Assembly: GCF_003208215.1 (NCBI RefSeq)
Contig: NZ_QKLW01000002.1
Coordinates: 563,671-627,670 of the forward strand
DNA length: 64,000 nucleotides
Reading direction: 5' to 3'
DNA from: Marinomonas alcarazii
GTDB taxonomy: Bacteria; Pseudomonadota; Gammaproteobacteria; Pseudomonadales; Marinomonadaceae
The translations under genes were made by a program, and so were the position numbers. Below are positions 56,482 to 64,000 of the stretch, in pieces; the stretch's first letter is position 1, and every line of letters begins with the position of its first letter. The notes under the pieces were generated by a model. That model was not told where the DNA came from. It saw only the letters and a program-made list of their open reading frames with translations, and did not search any database.

Positions 56482-56536
56482 CCTTTGTCTCCTAAACAAG
56501 TCTTTCGCTGTTTGATCGGATTAACATGGTACAGAT

Positions 56537-57187
56537 TTAATTTAGCCACTCCAATCCGTCATAGGGTTTAACTTTTAAAGAATCAAGACGCGTAGCAAGT
56601 GAACCAGAATGCAATTCTAATTTATGACCGTCTGGGTCTTTAATGTACAAGGAATCGCCTTCGCTGCTGTTAGATTGCCACTGTCTCACAGCCTGAAAAG
56701 CCGTTTTTAGTTGAATTTGAGTCATAGCGTCTGAATCATAAGTAAACGCAAAGTGCGTGTAATCCTGACAAGGCTTAACGTCGCCCAAGGATAAACACAG
56801 CCAACAATTTTGATATGACAAATACGCACCGGTTTTCCAGCGCACCTCTCCCTTAAACCCTAGCAGACCACAATAAAATTCAATTGATGCGTCAAGATTG
56901 GACACACTTAAAGTCAGATGGTTGAAGCCATTATGCTGGACGATGGGCGATGACTGGAAAGCCGAAGCATCATCTAATGAGGCTACCATGGCGTAGATCT
57001 TAGTGGCTTTTTCAAAGTGATTTAATTGATGCTCTTCTATCCACCAGCGCGCAACCGCCATTAAAGTAATAGGGTCATGGTTTTTATTCGCAAAAAATGC
57101 ATAAAAAGAGACTTGAACACCGTCGCCTTTTTGTTTGATTTTGTCAGCACATACCGAGAGAATCTTCTGTTTAATTTCTGTATTCAA
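56537..57187 (-). CDS. FosA-like glutathione transferase with N-terminal extension
   Basis: The C-terminal about 130 residues match FosA fosfomycin-resistance enzymes: metal ligands His90 (FNHLTLSV), His145 (DYTHFAF) and Glu191 (HKLELHSG), the potassium-loop-like SNSSEGDS and Arg200 (ATRLDSL). FosA adds glutathione to the fosfomycin epoxide, using Mn2+. Unlike ordinary FosA (about 135-140 residues), this protein has an additional N-terminal domain of about 80 residues (including RWWIEEHQLNHFEKATKIYAM) with no recognised family. The TTG at 57187 is favoured, as AAGGAAAG lies upstream; a GTG at 57256 has no ribosome-binding site. Resistance is inferred, not shown. Confidence 0.78.
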   Translation of the reverse strand: MNTEIKQKILSVCADKIKQKGDGVQVSFYAFFANKNHDPITLMAVARWWIEEHQLNHFEKATKIYAMVASLDDASAFQSSPIVQHNGFNHLTLSVSNLDASIEFYCGLLGFKGEVRWKTGAYLSYQNCWLCLSLGDVKPCQDYTHFAFTYDSDAMTQIQLKTAFQAVRQWQSNSSEGDSLYIKDPDGHKLELHSGSLATRLDSLKVKPYDGLEWLN

Positions 57188-57342
57188 CGTTTTTCTTTCC
57201 TTTTTTAAGACTCTCTCGCACGAATCTCGTATAGAGCACTTCCAATATAAAATCACACTATGCGACTAAAGTCTGACTTCTTATCCATCGACTGCCTGCT
57301 AAATTAACAAGGCGTATAAAAATAATTATAAGGAGATCTACC

Positions 57343-57603
57343 ATGTCAGATCATAACAATAATGCAGAAAAATACTGGCAAGCAAACCTAAGGCTGATAC
57401 TAGGCAGCTTGGTGGTTTGGGCGCTAGCCTCATATGGCTGCGCTATCCTACTTCGTCCCATGCTCTCAGGCATTATGATCGGAGGCGCTGATTTAGGCTT
57501 CTGGTTCGCTCAGCAAGGTTCCATTCTTGTATTCATCGTTTTGACTTTCTTCTACGCTTGGAGAATGAACAAGCTTGATGAAGAATTTGGCCTTCAGGAG
57601 TAA
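57343..57603 (+). CDS. DUF4212 small subunit of Na+/substrate symporter
   Basis: 86 residues with two membrane helices (about 20-42 and 50-75). The family DUF4212 accompanies large sodium:solute symporter subunits of the acetate or VC_2705-like type. Its stop lies five bases before the start of that partner, so the pair forms a two-gene unit. RBS AAGGAGAT precedes the ATG. Confidence 0.88.
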   Translation: MSDHNNNAEKYWQANLRLILGSLVVWALASYGCAILLRPMLSGIMIGGADLGFWFAQQGSILVFIVLTFFYAWRMNKLDEEFGLQE

Positions 57604-57608
57604 GTCGC

Positions 57609-59375
57609 ATGGATCAGTTTACTATAAATTTGCTTTTCGTCGGTGGTTCCTTTGCGCTTTACTTCGGTATTGCTATTTGGGCTCGCGCTGGCTCAACAAA
57701 AGAATTCTATGTCGCTGGTGGCGGTGTACATCCGGTTTTAAACGGTATGGCAACGGCAGCAGACTGGATGTCAGCAGCCTCCTTTATCTCTATGGCCGGC
57801 TTAATCGCCGCAGGTGGTTACGCTAACTCAACCTATTTGATGGGTTGGACTGGTGGTTACGTATTGCTTGCAATGCTCTTAGCCCCTTACTTACGTAAGT
57901 TTGGTAAATTTACCGTACCAGATTTCATTGGTGATCGCTTCTACAGCAACACAGCGCGTTTAGTTGCTGTTGCCTGTTTGATCATTGCTTCTGTTACGTA
58001 TGTTATCGGTCAAATGACTGGTGCGGGGGTTGCCTTCTCACGCTTCCTAGAAGTCGATAACAACACTGGTCTTATCATTGCAGCTATTGTTGTATTCTTC
58101 TATGCAGTATTGGGTGGTATGAAAGGTATCACTTATACTCAGGTTGCACAGTACGTTGTATTGATCATTGCCTACACTATCCCAGCTGTTTTCATCTCCT
58201 TACAGCTGACAGATACGTTTATTCCTGCCATCGGCCTTTTCTCTAACCATACTGAATCTGGTATTCCACTATTACAAAAATTGGATGAAGTGGTTCGCGA
58301 ACTTGGCTTTACCGATTACACAGCGGATGTAGACAACAAACTGAACATGGTTCTGTTTACCTTATCCTTGATGATAGGTACTGCAGGTCTGCCACACGTT
58401 ATCATTCGTTTCTTCACAGTGCCTAAAGTAGCTGACGCTCGTTGGTCTGCTGGCTGGGCATTAGTATTCATTGCCTTGTTGTACCTAACAGCTCCTGCTG
58501 TTGCGTCTATGGCTCGCTTGAACCTAATGACCACTATCTATCCTTCTGGCCCAACAGAAGCCCCAATTGAGTACGCTGAGCGTCCTGATTGGGTACAAAC
58601 TTGGGAAACCACTGGATTGATCAAGTTTGAAGATAAAAATGGTGACGGTCGTGTTCAATTCTACAACGATGTGCCTGCTTTCCAAGAAGAAGCAACAGCA
58701 CGTGGTTGGGAAGGCAACGAGCTTGTGGTTAACCGAGACATTCTTGTATTGGCAAACCCAGAGATCGCCAACTTACCTGGTTGGGTTATTGGTCTGATTG
58801 CCGCTGGTGGTCTTGCTGCCGCCTTGTCGACAGCAGCAGGTTTACTATTGGCCATTTCGTCCGCAGTAAGTCATGACTTAATAAAAGGCTCAATCAATCC
58901 AAACATCAGTGATAAGGGCGAACTACTGGTCGCCAGGATATCGATGTTTGTCGCCATAATCGTTGCAACCTATCTAGGTATGAATCCACCCGGATTCGCA
59001 GCGCAGGTAGTAGCACTGGCATTCGGTATCGCCGCAGCGTCTATCTTCCCAGCGCTTATGATGGGTATATTCTCTAAACGCGTAAACAGTACTGGTGCAG
59101 TTGCGGGCATGCTAGCTGGCTTGATTGCTACCTTGGTTTATATCTTCCTATTCCTTGGTTGGTTCTTCATTCCAGGTACGGCGTCTTTCGCCAACACGCC
59201 AGACAACTGGTTGTTCGGTATTTCACCATTGTCATTCGGTGCCATTGGTGCGCTAATTAACTTTGTGGTTGCGTTCACTGTCTCTTCAATGACAGCACCA
59301 CCACCAAAAGAAATCCAAGACCTTGTTGAAAGCGTTCGTTACCCTCAAGGTGCTGGCGGTGCAATTGACCATTAA
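57609..59375 (+). CDS. sodium:solute symporter, cation acetate symporter-like (VC_2705 type)
   Basis: 588 residues and about 13 helices of the SSF family, with EFYVAGGGVHPVLNGMATAADWMSAASFISMAGL at the start (the ActP-like pattern), TGAGVAFSRFLEV and GTAGLPHVIIRFFTVP. A long insert before helix 9 (about 315-365) holds an acidic DKNGDGRVQF, similar to a calcium-binding loop. It probably imports acetate or another monocarboxylate with sodium. Its companion small subunit lies directly upstream, and a perfect hairpin terminator follows. Confidence 0.9.
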   Translation: MDQFTINLLFVGGSFALYFGIAIWARAGSTKEFYVAGGGVHPVLNGMATAADWMSAASFISMAGLIAAGGYANSTYLMGWTGGYVLLAMLLAPYLRKFGKFTVPDFIGDRFYSNTARLVAVACLIIASVTYVIGQMTGAGVAFSRFLEVDNNTGLIIAAIVVFFYAVLGGMKGITYTQVAQYVVLIIAYTIPAVFISLQLTDTFIPAIGLFSNHTESGIPLLQKLDEVVRELGFTDYTADVDNKLNMVLFTLSLMIGTAGLPHVIIRFFTVPKVADARWSAGWALVFIALLYLTAPAVASMARLNLMTTIYPSGPTEAPIEYAERPDWVQTWETTGLIKFEDKNGDGRVQFYNDVPAFQEEATARGWEGNELVVNRDILVLANPEIANLPGWVIGLIAAGGLAAALSTAAGLLLAISSAVSHDLIKGSINPNISDKGELLVARISMFVAIIVATYLGMNPPGFAAQVVALAFGIAAASIFPALMMGIFSKRVNSTGAVAGMLAGLIATLVYIFLFLGWFFIPGTASFANTPDNWLFGISPLSFGAIGALINFVVAFTVSSMTAPPPKEIQDLVESVRYPQGAGGAIDH

Positions 59376-59400
59376 GGTTTAAACACAGCACTTGCTATCA

Positions 59401-59432
59401 AGTGGGCCTCACTTCTTTGTGAGGCCCACTTT
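59401..59432 (+). terminator. intrinsic terminator after the symporter
   Basis: Perfect 12-bp stem AGTGGGCCTCAC with GTGAGGCCCACT around loop TTCTTT, then TT. Confidence 0.85.
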
Positions 59433-59474
59433 CCCTATAATAAGAATCCACACAAAATCAAAAAGAGAATACTT

Positions 59475-60002
59475 ATGTTTTGGGAACTTATTGCTACCGT
59501 TTTTGCAGGTATTGGCGGCGCTGGTATTGCTCTGTTGTTAAGAAAAATAACCAAGCAAACTGCCCCTAAATGGCTGGTTCCTGTGTTTGCTGGCGTTGCC
59601 ATGCTTGGCTTCCAAATTCAGGGTGAATACGACTGGTATGAACATCAAGCCAGCCTGCTACCTGAAGGCGTTGTCGTTGTGAAAACAGTTCAAGAGGAAG
59701 CGCCATGGCGCCCTTGGAGTTATGTTTTCCCACAAACAATGCGTTTTATCGCGGCTGATGTCGCAAACTCAGCAAAGAACAAAATTGACCCTAACCTTGT
59801 GTTAGTCGATTTGTACTTTTTTGAGCGTCGTCACATGGCGAAGCGTGTGCCACAAATTATCGATTGCTTGCAAGGCGCCAGAGCCGATTTCACTCAATCG
59901 TTTAGTGCATCAAATAGCTCAAACGCGGAATCTCAGCCAACATGGCACCCTATTGAAAGCGACAACCTATTACTAAAAGCCGTTTGTGACAACCAAGCAT
60001 AG
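59475..60002 (+). CDS. hypothetical membrane protein
   Basis: 175 residues. Two hydrophobic segments (about 3-22 and 34-48) sit at the N-terminus, then a soluble domain with WYEHQASLLPEGVVVVKTVQEE and FFERRHMAKRVPQIIDCLQG. No family was recognised. The pattern suggests an inner-membrane protein with a single-sided soluble part. It follows the symporter terminator and probably has its own promoter; a link with the symporter is not shown. Confidence 0.7.
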   Translation: MFWELIATVFAGIGGAGIALLLRKITKQTAPKWLVPVFAGVAMLGFQIQGEYDWYEHQASLLPEGVVVVKTVQEEAPWRPWSYVFPQTMRFIAADVANSAKNKIDPNLVLVDLYFFERRHMAKRVPQIIDCLQGARADFTQSFSASNSSNAESQPTWHPIESDNLLLKAVCDNQA

Positions 60003-60099
60003 ATGCAGAACGCACACATTAACTCGAGTTTTACTCATTGGCTTAAATACACTCCACACCTCATAATGTCGGCTTTTACAATGCCAAAAGTCGATCATT

Positions 60100-60756
60100 A
60101 TGAACATCTCTCCAGAAGAGCGTGACGCGGTTTACAAAACCATTTTTTCTCGTCGTGATGTCCGTCGAGAATTTAAACCCAACCCCATACCACACGATGT
60201 GTTAGACCGCGTGTTACTCGCAGCTCACCATGCTCCAAGTGTTGGTTTTATGCAGCCTTGGGACTTTATTCTTGTCTCCAAGCGAGAATCCAAAACACAA
60301 ATCAAACAAGGCTTTTTACAAGCGCACGCAGAAGCAGCTGAACTGTTTGAGGGTGAGCGCAAAGAACAATACAAAAGCTTCAAACTAGAAGGTATTGAAG
60401 AAGCGCCACTGGGTATTTGTGTAACCTGCGACCGAAGCCGAACAGGTTCCATTGTGTTAGGACGAACCGCCAAACCAGAAATGGATTTATTCAGTTCGGT
60501 TTGCGCTGTGCAAAACCTATGGTTAGCCGCGAGAGCAGAAAATCTTGGTGTTGGTTGGGTTAGTATTGTTCATGACAAAGTCATACGGGACACACTTAAC
60601 ATACCTGAATCCATCGATATCATTGCCTATTTATGCGTGGGCTATGTGGAAGAATTTCATGACACACCAGACCTAGAAAGAGCGGGCTGGCTACCAAGAC
60701 GAGACGCTAGCTCTGCAATTCACTATGAATCTTGGCCAGAGTCATCAAAAGAATAA
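60100..60756 (+). CDS. bluB: 5,6-dimethylbenzimidazole synthase
   Basis: Oxygen-dependent enzyme that cannibalises FMNH2 to make the lower ligand of cobalamin. 218 residues of the nitroreductase-like fold: RRDVRREFKPNPIPHDVLDRVLLAAHHAPSVGFMQPWDF near the start and NLWLAARAENLGVGWVSIV, both typical for BluB. Length agrees with the family. No other cob genes and no cobalamin riboswitch-like structure were noticed in the adjacent 100 bp. It may use corrinoid made or salvaged elsewhere. Confidence 0.92.
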   Translation: MNISPEERDAVYKTIFSRRDVRREFKPNPIPHDVLDRVLLAAHHAPSVGFMQPWDFILVSKRESKTQIKQGFLQAHAEAAELFEGERKEQYKSFKLEGIEEAPLGICVTCDRSRTGSIVLGRTAKPEMDLFSSVCAVQNLWLAARAENLGVGWVSIVHDKVIRDTLNIPESIDIIAYLCVGYVEEFHDTPDLERAGWLPRRDASSAIHYESWPESSKE

Positions 60757-60775
60757 CCAGAACTGAACCTGCGAT

Positions 60776-60802
60776 AAGGCAGACATTATGTCTGCCTTTC
60801 TA
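60776..60802. terminator. bidirectional hairpin between bluB and the class V PLP gene
   Basis: 10-bp perfect stem AAGGCAGACA with TGTCTGCCTT around loop TTA, followed by TCTAAATAG. A-richness on the other side allows function for both converging genes. Confidence 0.8.
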
Positions 60803-60807
60803 AATAG

Positions 60808-62043
60808 TTATGCAAGCGCTTTGTCTAACGCCTCAATCAACTGATTCATCTCTTCTTCACTTGTGTAATGAACAAATGATAAGCGAACCACGCCAGTATC
60901 TGGATCTACCCCCATGGCTTCTAACAAGCGCACTGCGTAGAAATGCCCCGCCCCACAAATAATCCCCTGATCAACAAGCTTCTGTGCAAATTGCTGAGGC
61001 GTTTGACCTATCGGAATAATAGATACCGTTGCGGCTTTCTTGGCAGGATCGGCCGTTCCAAGCAAGGTCAATTTAGGATGTTGGTCAACAAAATTAAGCA
61101 ACCTAGCCAATAAGACTTGCTCGGCATCATGCATCAAAACTCGCACACGCTGCGCTTTTTCACTGACAGAGTTTGTCTCGTCAAAGTGGTGATCATGCAA
61201 CGCATCAAAGTAATCCAATACTCCACGACTTGCTGCTACTTGGGCATGGTCTGGCCCTGCTGGAACAAACCATTTTTGACGATAAGCGTTGTTAAAATAA
61301 TGTGCCTGATTGCCTAGTTTGTCAGCCACAGCATCACGAATCACCATAGCCCCAAGATGGGTTCCGTAGGCTTTATAAAGCGAGAATAAATAAATGTCAG
61401 CGCCAAGTGCATCCACATCTGGCAAACCGTGACCAGCAAAAGAAACACCGTCTACGACCGTTGTCACATTCGCCGCTTTGGCTCGTGCACAAATCTCCGC
61501 CACAGGGTTCACTTCTGCCACAATATTCGAGCAATGAGTGAAAGCTAAAAGCTTGGTGCGCTCAGAGAGCAGAGATTCTAAAGCGTCAGTATCTAACGAC
61601 CCCGTCTTGGCATCGACCTGCCATTCCTTAATCACCACACCACGAGATTCCAGCGCACGCCAGACACCTATGTTGGCTTCATGATCTTGATTAGTCACCA
61701 CAACCTCATCACCGGCTTTTAAAATTTTGCCAAAGGCTTGAGCCAGCACATACGTATTCTGAGACGTAGAAGGTCCAAGATGCACCTCACTGGTATCGAC
61801 ATTTAGATAAGACGCCAAACGTTCATATGCCAGATCCATCTGAGCTCCGGCTTTTTGCGCCGCTGGATGAAGATGATAAGGCTGTAATTTCGTCTCTCGA
61901 TAATATTGGCCCAAATGATCAATCACAGCTTGGCAGGCATACGACCCACCAGCATTATCAAAAAAAGCCTGACCTGCCAAAGAAGCCTCTTTAAACGCAG
62001 GGAACTGAGAGCGAACAAACGCTAAATCTAAACTAGGTGCCAT
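60808..62043 (-). CDS. cysteine desulfurase-like class V PLP enzyme
   Basis: 411 residues from the ATG at 62043 (GGAG upstream). The fold-type I core is complete: FFDNAGGSYACQAV near residue 28, LGPSTSQNTYVLAQAFG for the cofactor phosphate, FTHCSNIVAEVNPV, VDGVSFAGHGLPD with the PLP-ring Asp and the Schiff-base lysine near residue 224 (FSLYKAYGTHLG). The second class V enzyme of the window, but it lacks the C-terminal extension of the other. The catalytic cysteine loop of NifS/SufS is not obvious, so desulfurase activity is uncertain. Single gene. Confidence 0.85.
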   Translation of the reverse strand: MAPSLDLAFVRSQFPAFKEASLAGQAFFDNAGGSYACQAVIDHLGQYYRETKLQPYHLHPAAQKAGAQMDLAYERLASYLNVDTSEVHLGPSTSQNTYVLAQAFGKILKAGDEVVVTNQDHEANIGVWRALESRGVVIKEWQVDAKTGSLDTDALESLLSERTKLLAFTHCSNIVAEVNPVAEICARAKAANVTTVVDGVSFAGHGLPDVDALGADIYLFSLYKAYGTHLGAMVIRDAVADKLGNQAHYFNNAYRQKWFVPAGPDHAQVAASRGVLDYFDALHDHHFDETNSVSEKAQRVRVLMHDAEQVLLARLLNFVDQHPKLTLLGTADPAKKAATVSIIPIGQTPQQFAQKLVDQGIICGAGHFYAVRLLEAMGVDPDTGVVRLSFVHYTSEEEMNQLIEALDKALA

Positions 62044-62301
62044 CACTTTATCTCCATATTAAAAGCCATTCACAGCCTTTATTAATCACACATTATCTTA
62101 GGCGTAGCCAAACAACATAACAGCCCTATCACTGTCTGGGAATAGGCTGACAACCAGTCCAAAACTCATTGATTAGTTTTTTTCATCTATGGCTGTATTT
62201 TTTATCGTTTGTCTTATTTACACAGAGTTCCTACCATATAAGCATCAAAACAAAGTTTGTTTTGGCTATCTTTTAAACCACAGATACATAAGGATTAGAT
62301 T

Positions 62302-62505
62302 ATGAAAAACACTCAAACTATTAGTGAACTTCTAGAAAACGTTAACACTGCATATTTAACTGATGCTGAAAAATATGAAGCAATGGCTCGTGCTGAACGC
62401 GCTGAATACATCGTTGCTAGTTTGTCTTCTGCTGTTCAAGCAGTTAAAAAAGCGGTACTAAAATTGAAAACGACGTTCGTATCTTCTTCAGCTCAACACG
62501 CTTAA
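62302..62505 (+). CDS. small conserved protein of unknown function
   Basis: 67 residues, ATG preceded by AAGGAT. The first part MKNTQTISELLENVNTAYL is polar, the middle has an acidic/basic helix (EKYEAMARAERAEYIVASL), and the rest is a basic helix ending in SSSAQHA. Its helical composition and the RAERAEYI segment recall short proteobacterial proteins of the RSP_7527 type, but the resemblance is too short to settle. Good coding style and ribosome-binding site support a real gene. Confidence 0.65.
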   Translation: MKNTQTISELLENVNTAYLTDAEKYEAMARAERAEYIVASLSSAVQAVKKAVLKLKTTFVSSSAQHA

Positions 62506-62802
62506 TAAAACAAAAAGTCGACCTTTTGGGTAAGCATCCACTTTTATAAGTAGATATTTTGGCTTACACCAACAGACTTTTTGAACAGGAAATGGCGCTA
62601 GAATAAAAACATAAAGCGCTTCCCTGCTCACCCTTCTCTTTGTATATCCTTTTCTACCTGCATAAACACTGTCTTTTACTTTCTCGCTGTCATGCGTCGA
62701 AATACGATTTAATAAGACAATTTACTTCTCATAAGACTATCACTTAACCATTATGCGCTTTAGCGTTAGAATATTGCCACTTTCAACAGGGCAAAAAGCA
62801 GC
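62506..62802. other. intergenic region before the glutaredoxin-like gene
   Basis: About 297 bp, AT-rich. No gene or clear regulatory motif was recognised. Confidence 0.4.
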
Positions 62803-63174
62803 ATGAAACTATTTATTAAACTTATCCGAAATTTATTGGGCCTCATCATTGCAACACTGGATGTTTTAACACGAGGAACAAAGCTCAAGCGATCACCAGA
62901 AAAGCAGCAGCAAGTAAATGACGAAGCTGCCAATTTAGCGCTTTATCAGTTTTTTGCTTGTCCATTCTGCATTAAAACACGTCGTGCTATCTATAAGCTG
63001 AACCTTCCTATTGAAAAGCGCAATGCGCAAGAAGGCTCACCGCATCGCGAAGACTTGTTACAAGGTGGAGGAAAAATAAAGGTGCCATGTCTACGCATAG
63101 ATCAAGACGGCAAAACCGAATGGCTGTACGAATCCTCTGAGATCATTAAATACTTAGAAAAACGTTTTGCTTAA
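62803..63174 (+). CDS. glutaredoxin-like protein with N-terminal hydrophobic segment
   Basis: 123 residues. A hydrophobic stretch (about residues 5-22) could anchor the protein. The thioredoxin-fold domain follows, with active site CPFC (FFACPFCIKTRR, about residues 54-57) and the cis-proline region VPCLRID, and a C-terminal YESSEIIKYLEKRF helix as in glutaredoxin-2/GST N-terminal domains. It likely reduces disulfides or glutathione mixed disulfides at the membrane. Followed by an ElaA-type acetyltransferase gene 49 bp later. Confidence 0.85.
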   Translation: MKLFIKLIRNLLGLIIATLDVLTRGTKLKRSPEKQQQVNDEAANLALYQFFACPFCIKTRRAIYKLNLPIEKRNAQEGSPHREDLLQGGGKIKVPCLRIDQDGKTEWLYESSEIIKYLEKRFA

Positions 63175-63223
63175 CCACAGACACATTAAGTTCTCTCATT
63201 AAGAAAAGCACATAGGAATCAAT

Positions 63224-63688
63224 ATGATCTGGCACTGTCAGACGTTTAATGAACTAACCAGTCACACCTTGTATGCGATACTCAAGCTTCGCATCGATGT
63301 CTTTGTCGTTGAGCAAAATTGTGTTTTTCCCGATTTGGATGATGTGGACACCCTGCCGGATACTCGACACCTTTACGCTCTTAAAGACAATAAAGTCGTC
63401 GCGTATGCTCGACTGCTGGCCAAAGACGTTTCTTACTCTGGCTACACCAGTATAGGTCGAGTCGTTGTTGCAAAGGAAAGCCGTAAAGATAAAATCGGCC
63501 ATGAACTTATGACAAATGCGGTTAAAGAAACCCTTAACCTATGGCCAGATAGCCCGATTAAAATTGGCGCACAATCTCATCTTGAACGCTTTTACCAGTC
63601 TCACGGGTTTACCACAGTCTCCGAACCTTACATGGAAGATGGCATAGAACATTACCTCATGACGAGGACGACTGACGTAAAGCGTTAA
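63224..63688 (+). CDS. GNAT family N-acetyltransferase, ElaA type
   Basis: 154 residues. ElaA-type start (IWHCQTFNELTSHTLYAILKLRIDVFVVEQNCVFPDLDDVD), then the acetyl-CoA-binding GRVVVAKESRKDKIGHELM (a variant of the R/Q-X-X-G-X-G/A loop, here RKDKIG), IGAQSHLERFYQSHGF and the end PYMEDGIEHYLM. A general acetyltransferase whose substrate is unknown. Its last 32 bp overlap the convergent glycosylase gene. Confidence 0.86.
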   Translation: MIWHCQTFNELTSHTLYAILKLRIDVFVVEQNCVFPDLDDVDTLPDTRHLYALKDNKVVAYARLLAKDVSYSGYTSIGRVVVAKESRKDKIGHELMTNAVKETLNLWPDSPIKIGAQSHLERFYQSHGFTTVSEPYMEDGIEHYLMTRTTDVKR

Positions 63689-64000
63689 CTCGCGATTTTA
63701 GCTCTGGCAAAACTTCTGCTTCAAACCAAGGGTTTTGCTTGAGCCAGCGATTATTCCTTGGGCTTGGGTGAGGCAATACCAACTTGCCTTGCTCCAGCCA
63801 ATACCGCCACTGCCTCACCTGTTCTGTCACGCTTCCGGACTGACCTAAATGATACGTTTGCGCATAAGCACCAAGAATAATCGTAAGTTCAATATTCGTC
63901 AGCTGGCTTAGTACAGCCTCTCGCCATTTACCTGCGCATTCAGGGCGTGGTGGTAAATCACCAGATTTCTTTCCTGCTGACGGGCCACTTTTATGGACAC
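63657..64000 (-). CDS. uracil-DNA glycosylase family protein, N-terminus cut by window edge
   Basis: An open minus-strand frame from the right edge to the TGA at 63659-63657, at least 114 codons, partial at the start. The sequence fits the small uracil-DNA glycosylase-like family: GKKSGDLPPRPECAGKW near the edge, the hydrophobic core NIELTIILGAYAQTYHLG and the C-terminal LPHPSPRNNRWLKQNPWFE, whose HPSPRN resembles the DNA-contacting HPSP loop. It probably removes uracil from DNA. It overlaps the end of the ElaA-type gene by 32 bp. Confidence 0.8.
   Translation of the reverse strand, partial: VHKSGPSAGKKSGDLPPRPECAGKWREAVLSQLTNIELTIILGAYAQTYHLGQSGSVTEQVRQWRYWLEQGKLVLPHPSPRNNRWLKQNPWFEAEVLPELKSRVNALRQSSSS

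Noticed and set aside
60003-60099. Cobalamin riboswitch before bluB
   Set aside because: The gap is only 97 bp and no B12-box-like segment was seen; the riboswitch normally needs about 200 bases.
1-64000. CRISPR array, tRNA or rRNA genes
   Set aside because: No regularly spaced short repeats and no recognisable tRNA or rRNA sequence were found on reading the window.

Overview
The window looks like a chromosomal stretch of a marine gammaproteobacterium. Overall gene content and protein style point to Oceanospirillales, most likely Marinomonas or a close relative. The basis is the cydABX-DC operon, ArfB, RsgA- and SrkA-type proteins, two methyl-accepting chemotaxis proteins, a Na+/substrate symporter with its DUF4212 partner, a DNA-uptake-independent housekeeping backbone and a moderate GC content. 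The genus is inferred from protein resemblance, not from a marker gene; no rRNA or tRNA gene was seen.

Layout. 1-3.1 kb is accessory DNA: the left part of an IS91-like element (HUH transposase cut by the window edge, translationally coupled to a tyrosine recombinase), then about 1.2 kb of non-coding sequence with a tandem pair of roughly 330-bp hairpin-rich repeats. 3.1-9.4 kb (minus strand) is the cytochrome bd operon cydA-cydB-cydX-cydD-cydC with a candidate Fnr/Anr promoter. 9.7-17.2 kb holds arfB, a eukaryotic-type HisA, two lipoproteins, a sigma-54 activator, agmatine deiminase and a degenerate RsgA-like GTPase. 17.3-26 kb holds hemG, a Kef-type antiporter, argC, a TauD-family dioxygenase, an FAD oxidoreductase, a hydratase-like protein, a SPOR lipoprotein and a YqaA-type membrane protein. 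26.2-37 kb is a glycogen block (a large phosphorylase-kinase alpha/beta-like protein, glgB, glgX) flanked by two chemoreceptors. 37.3-43.7 kb has a 2OG-Fe oxygenase, a response regulator with TPRs, srkA-recQ, and small VOC, GIY-YIG and DUF1127 genes. 43.9-51.3 kb has a MocR regulator and a complete tripartite RND efflux operon. 51.3-53.5 kb is a COG0523 metallochaperone behind a 39-bp Zur-like palindrome, next to a secreted delta-class carbonic anhydrase. 53.8-64 kb has an Lrp regulator with a class V PLP enzyme, MOSC and FosA-like proteins, an acetate-type symporter pair, bluB, a second class V PLP enzyme, and small genes ending in a uracil-DNA glycosylase cut by the right edge.

Functional themes: low-oxygen respiration (cyd), glycogen remodelling with a eukaryote-like regulatory protein, zinc-limitation physiology (ZigA plus delta carbonic anhydrase), efflux, and amino-acid or PLP chemistry. 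The observations judged most worth following are the Zur palindrome/delta-CA/ZigA locus, the phosphorylase-kinase-like protein heading the glycogen operon, the RsgA paralogue with eroded GTPase motifs, the FosA domain carrying an extra N-terminal region, the eukaryotic-type HisA, and the structured tandem repeat with a compensatory base-pair change. Convergent gene ends are regularly separated by strong hairpin terminators, listed individually.
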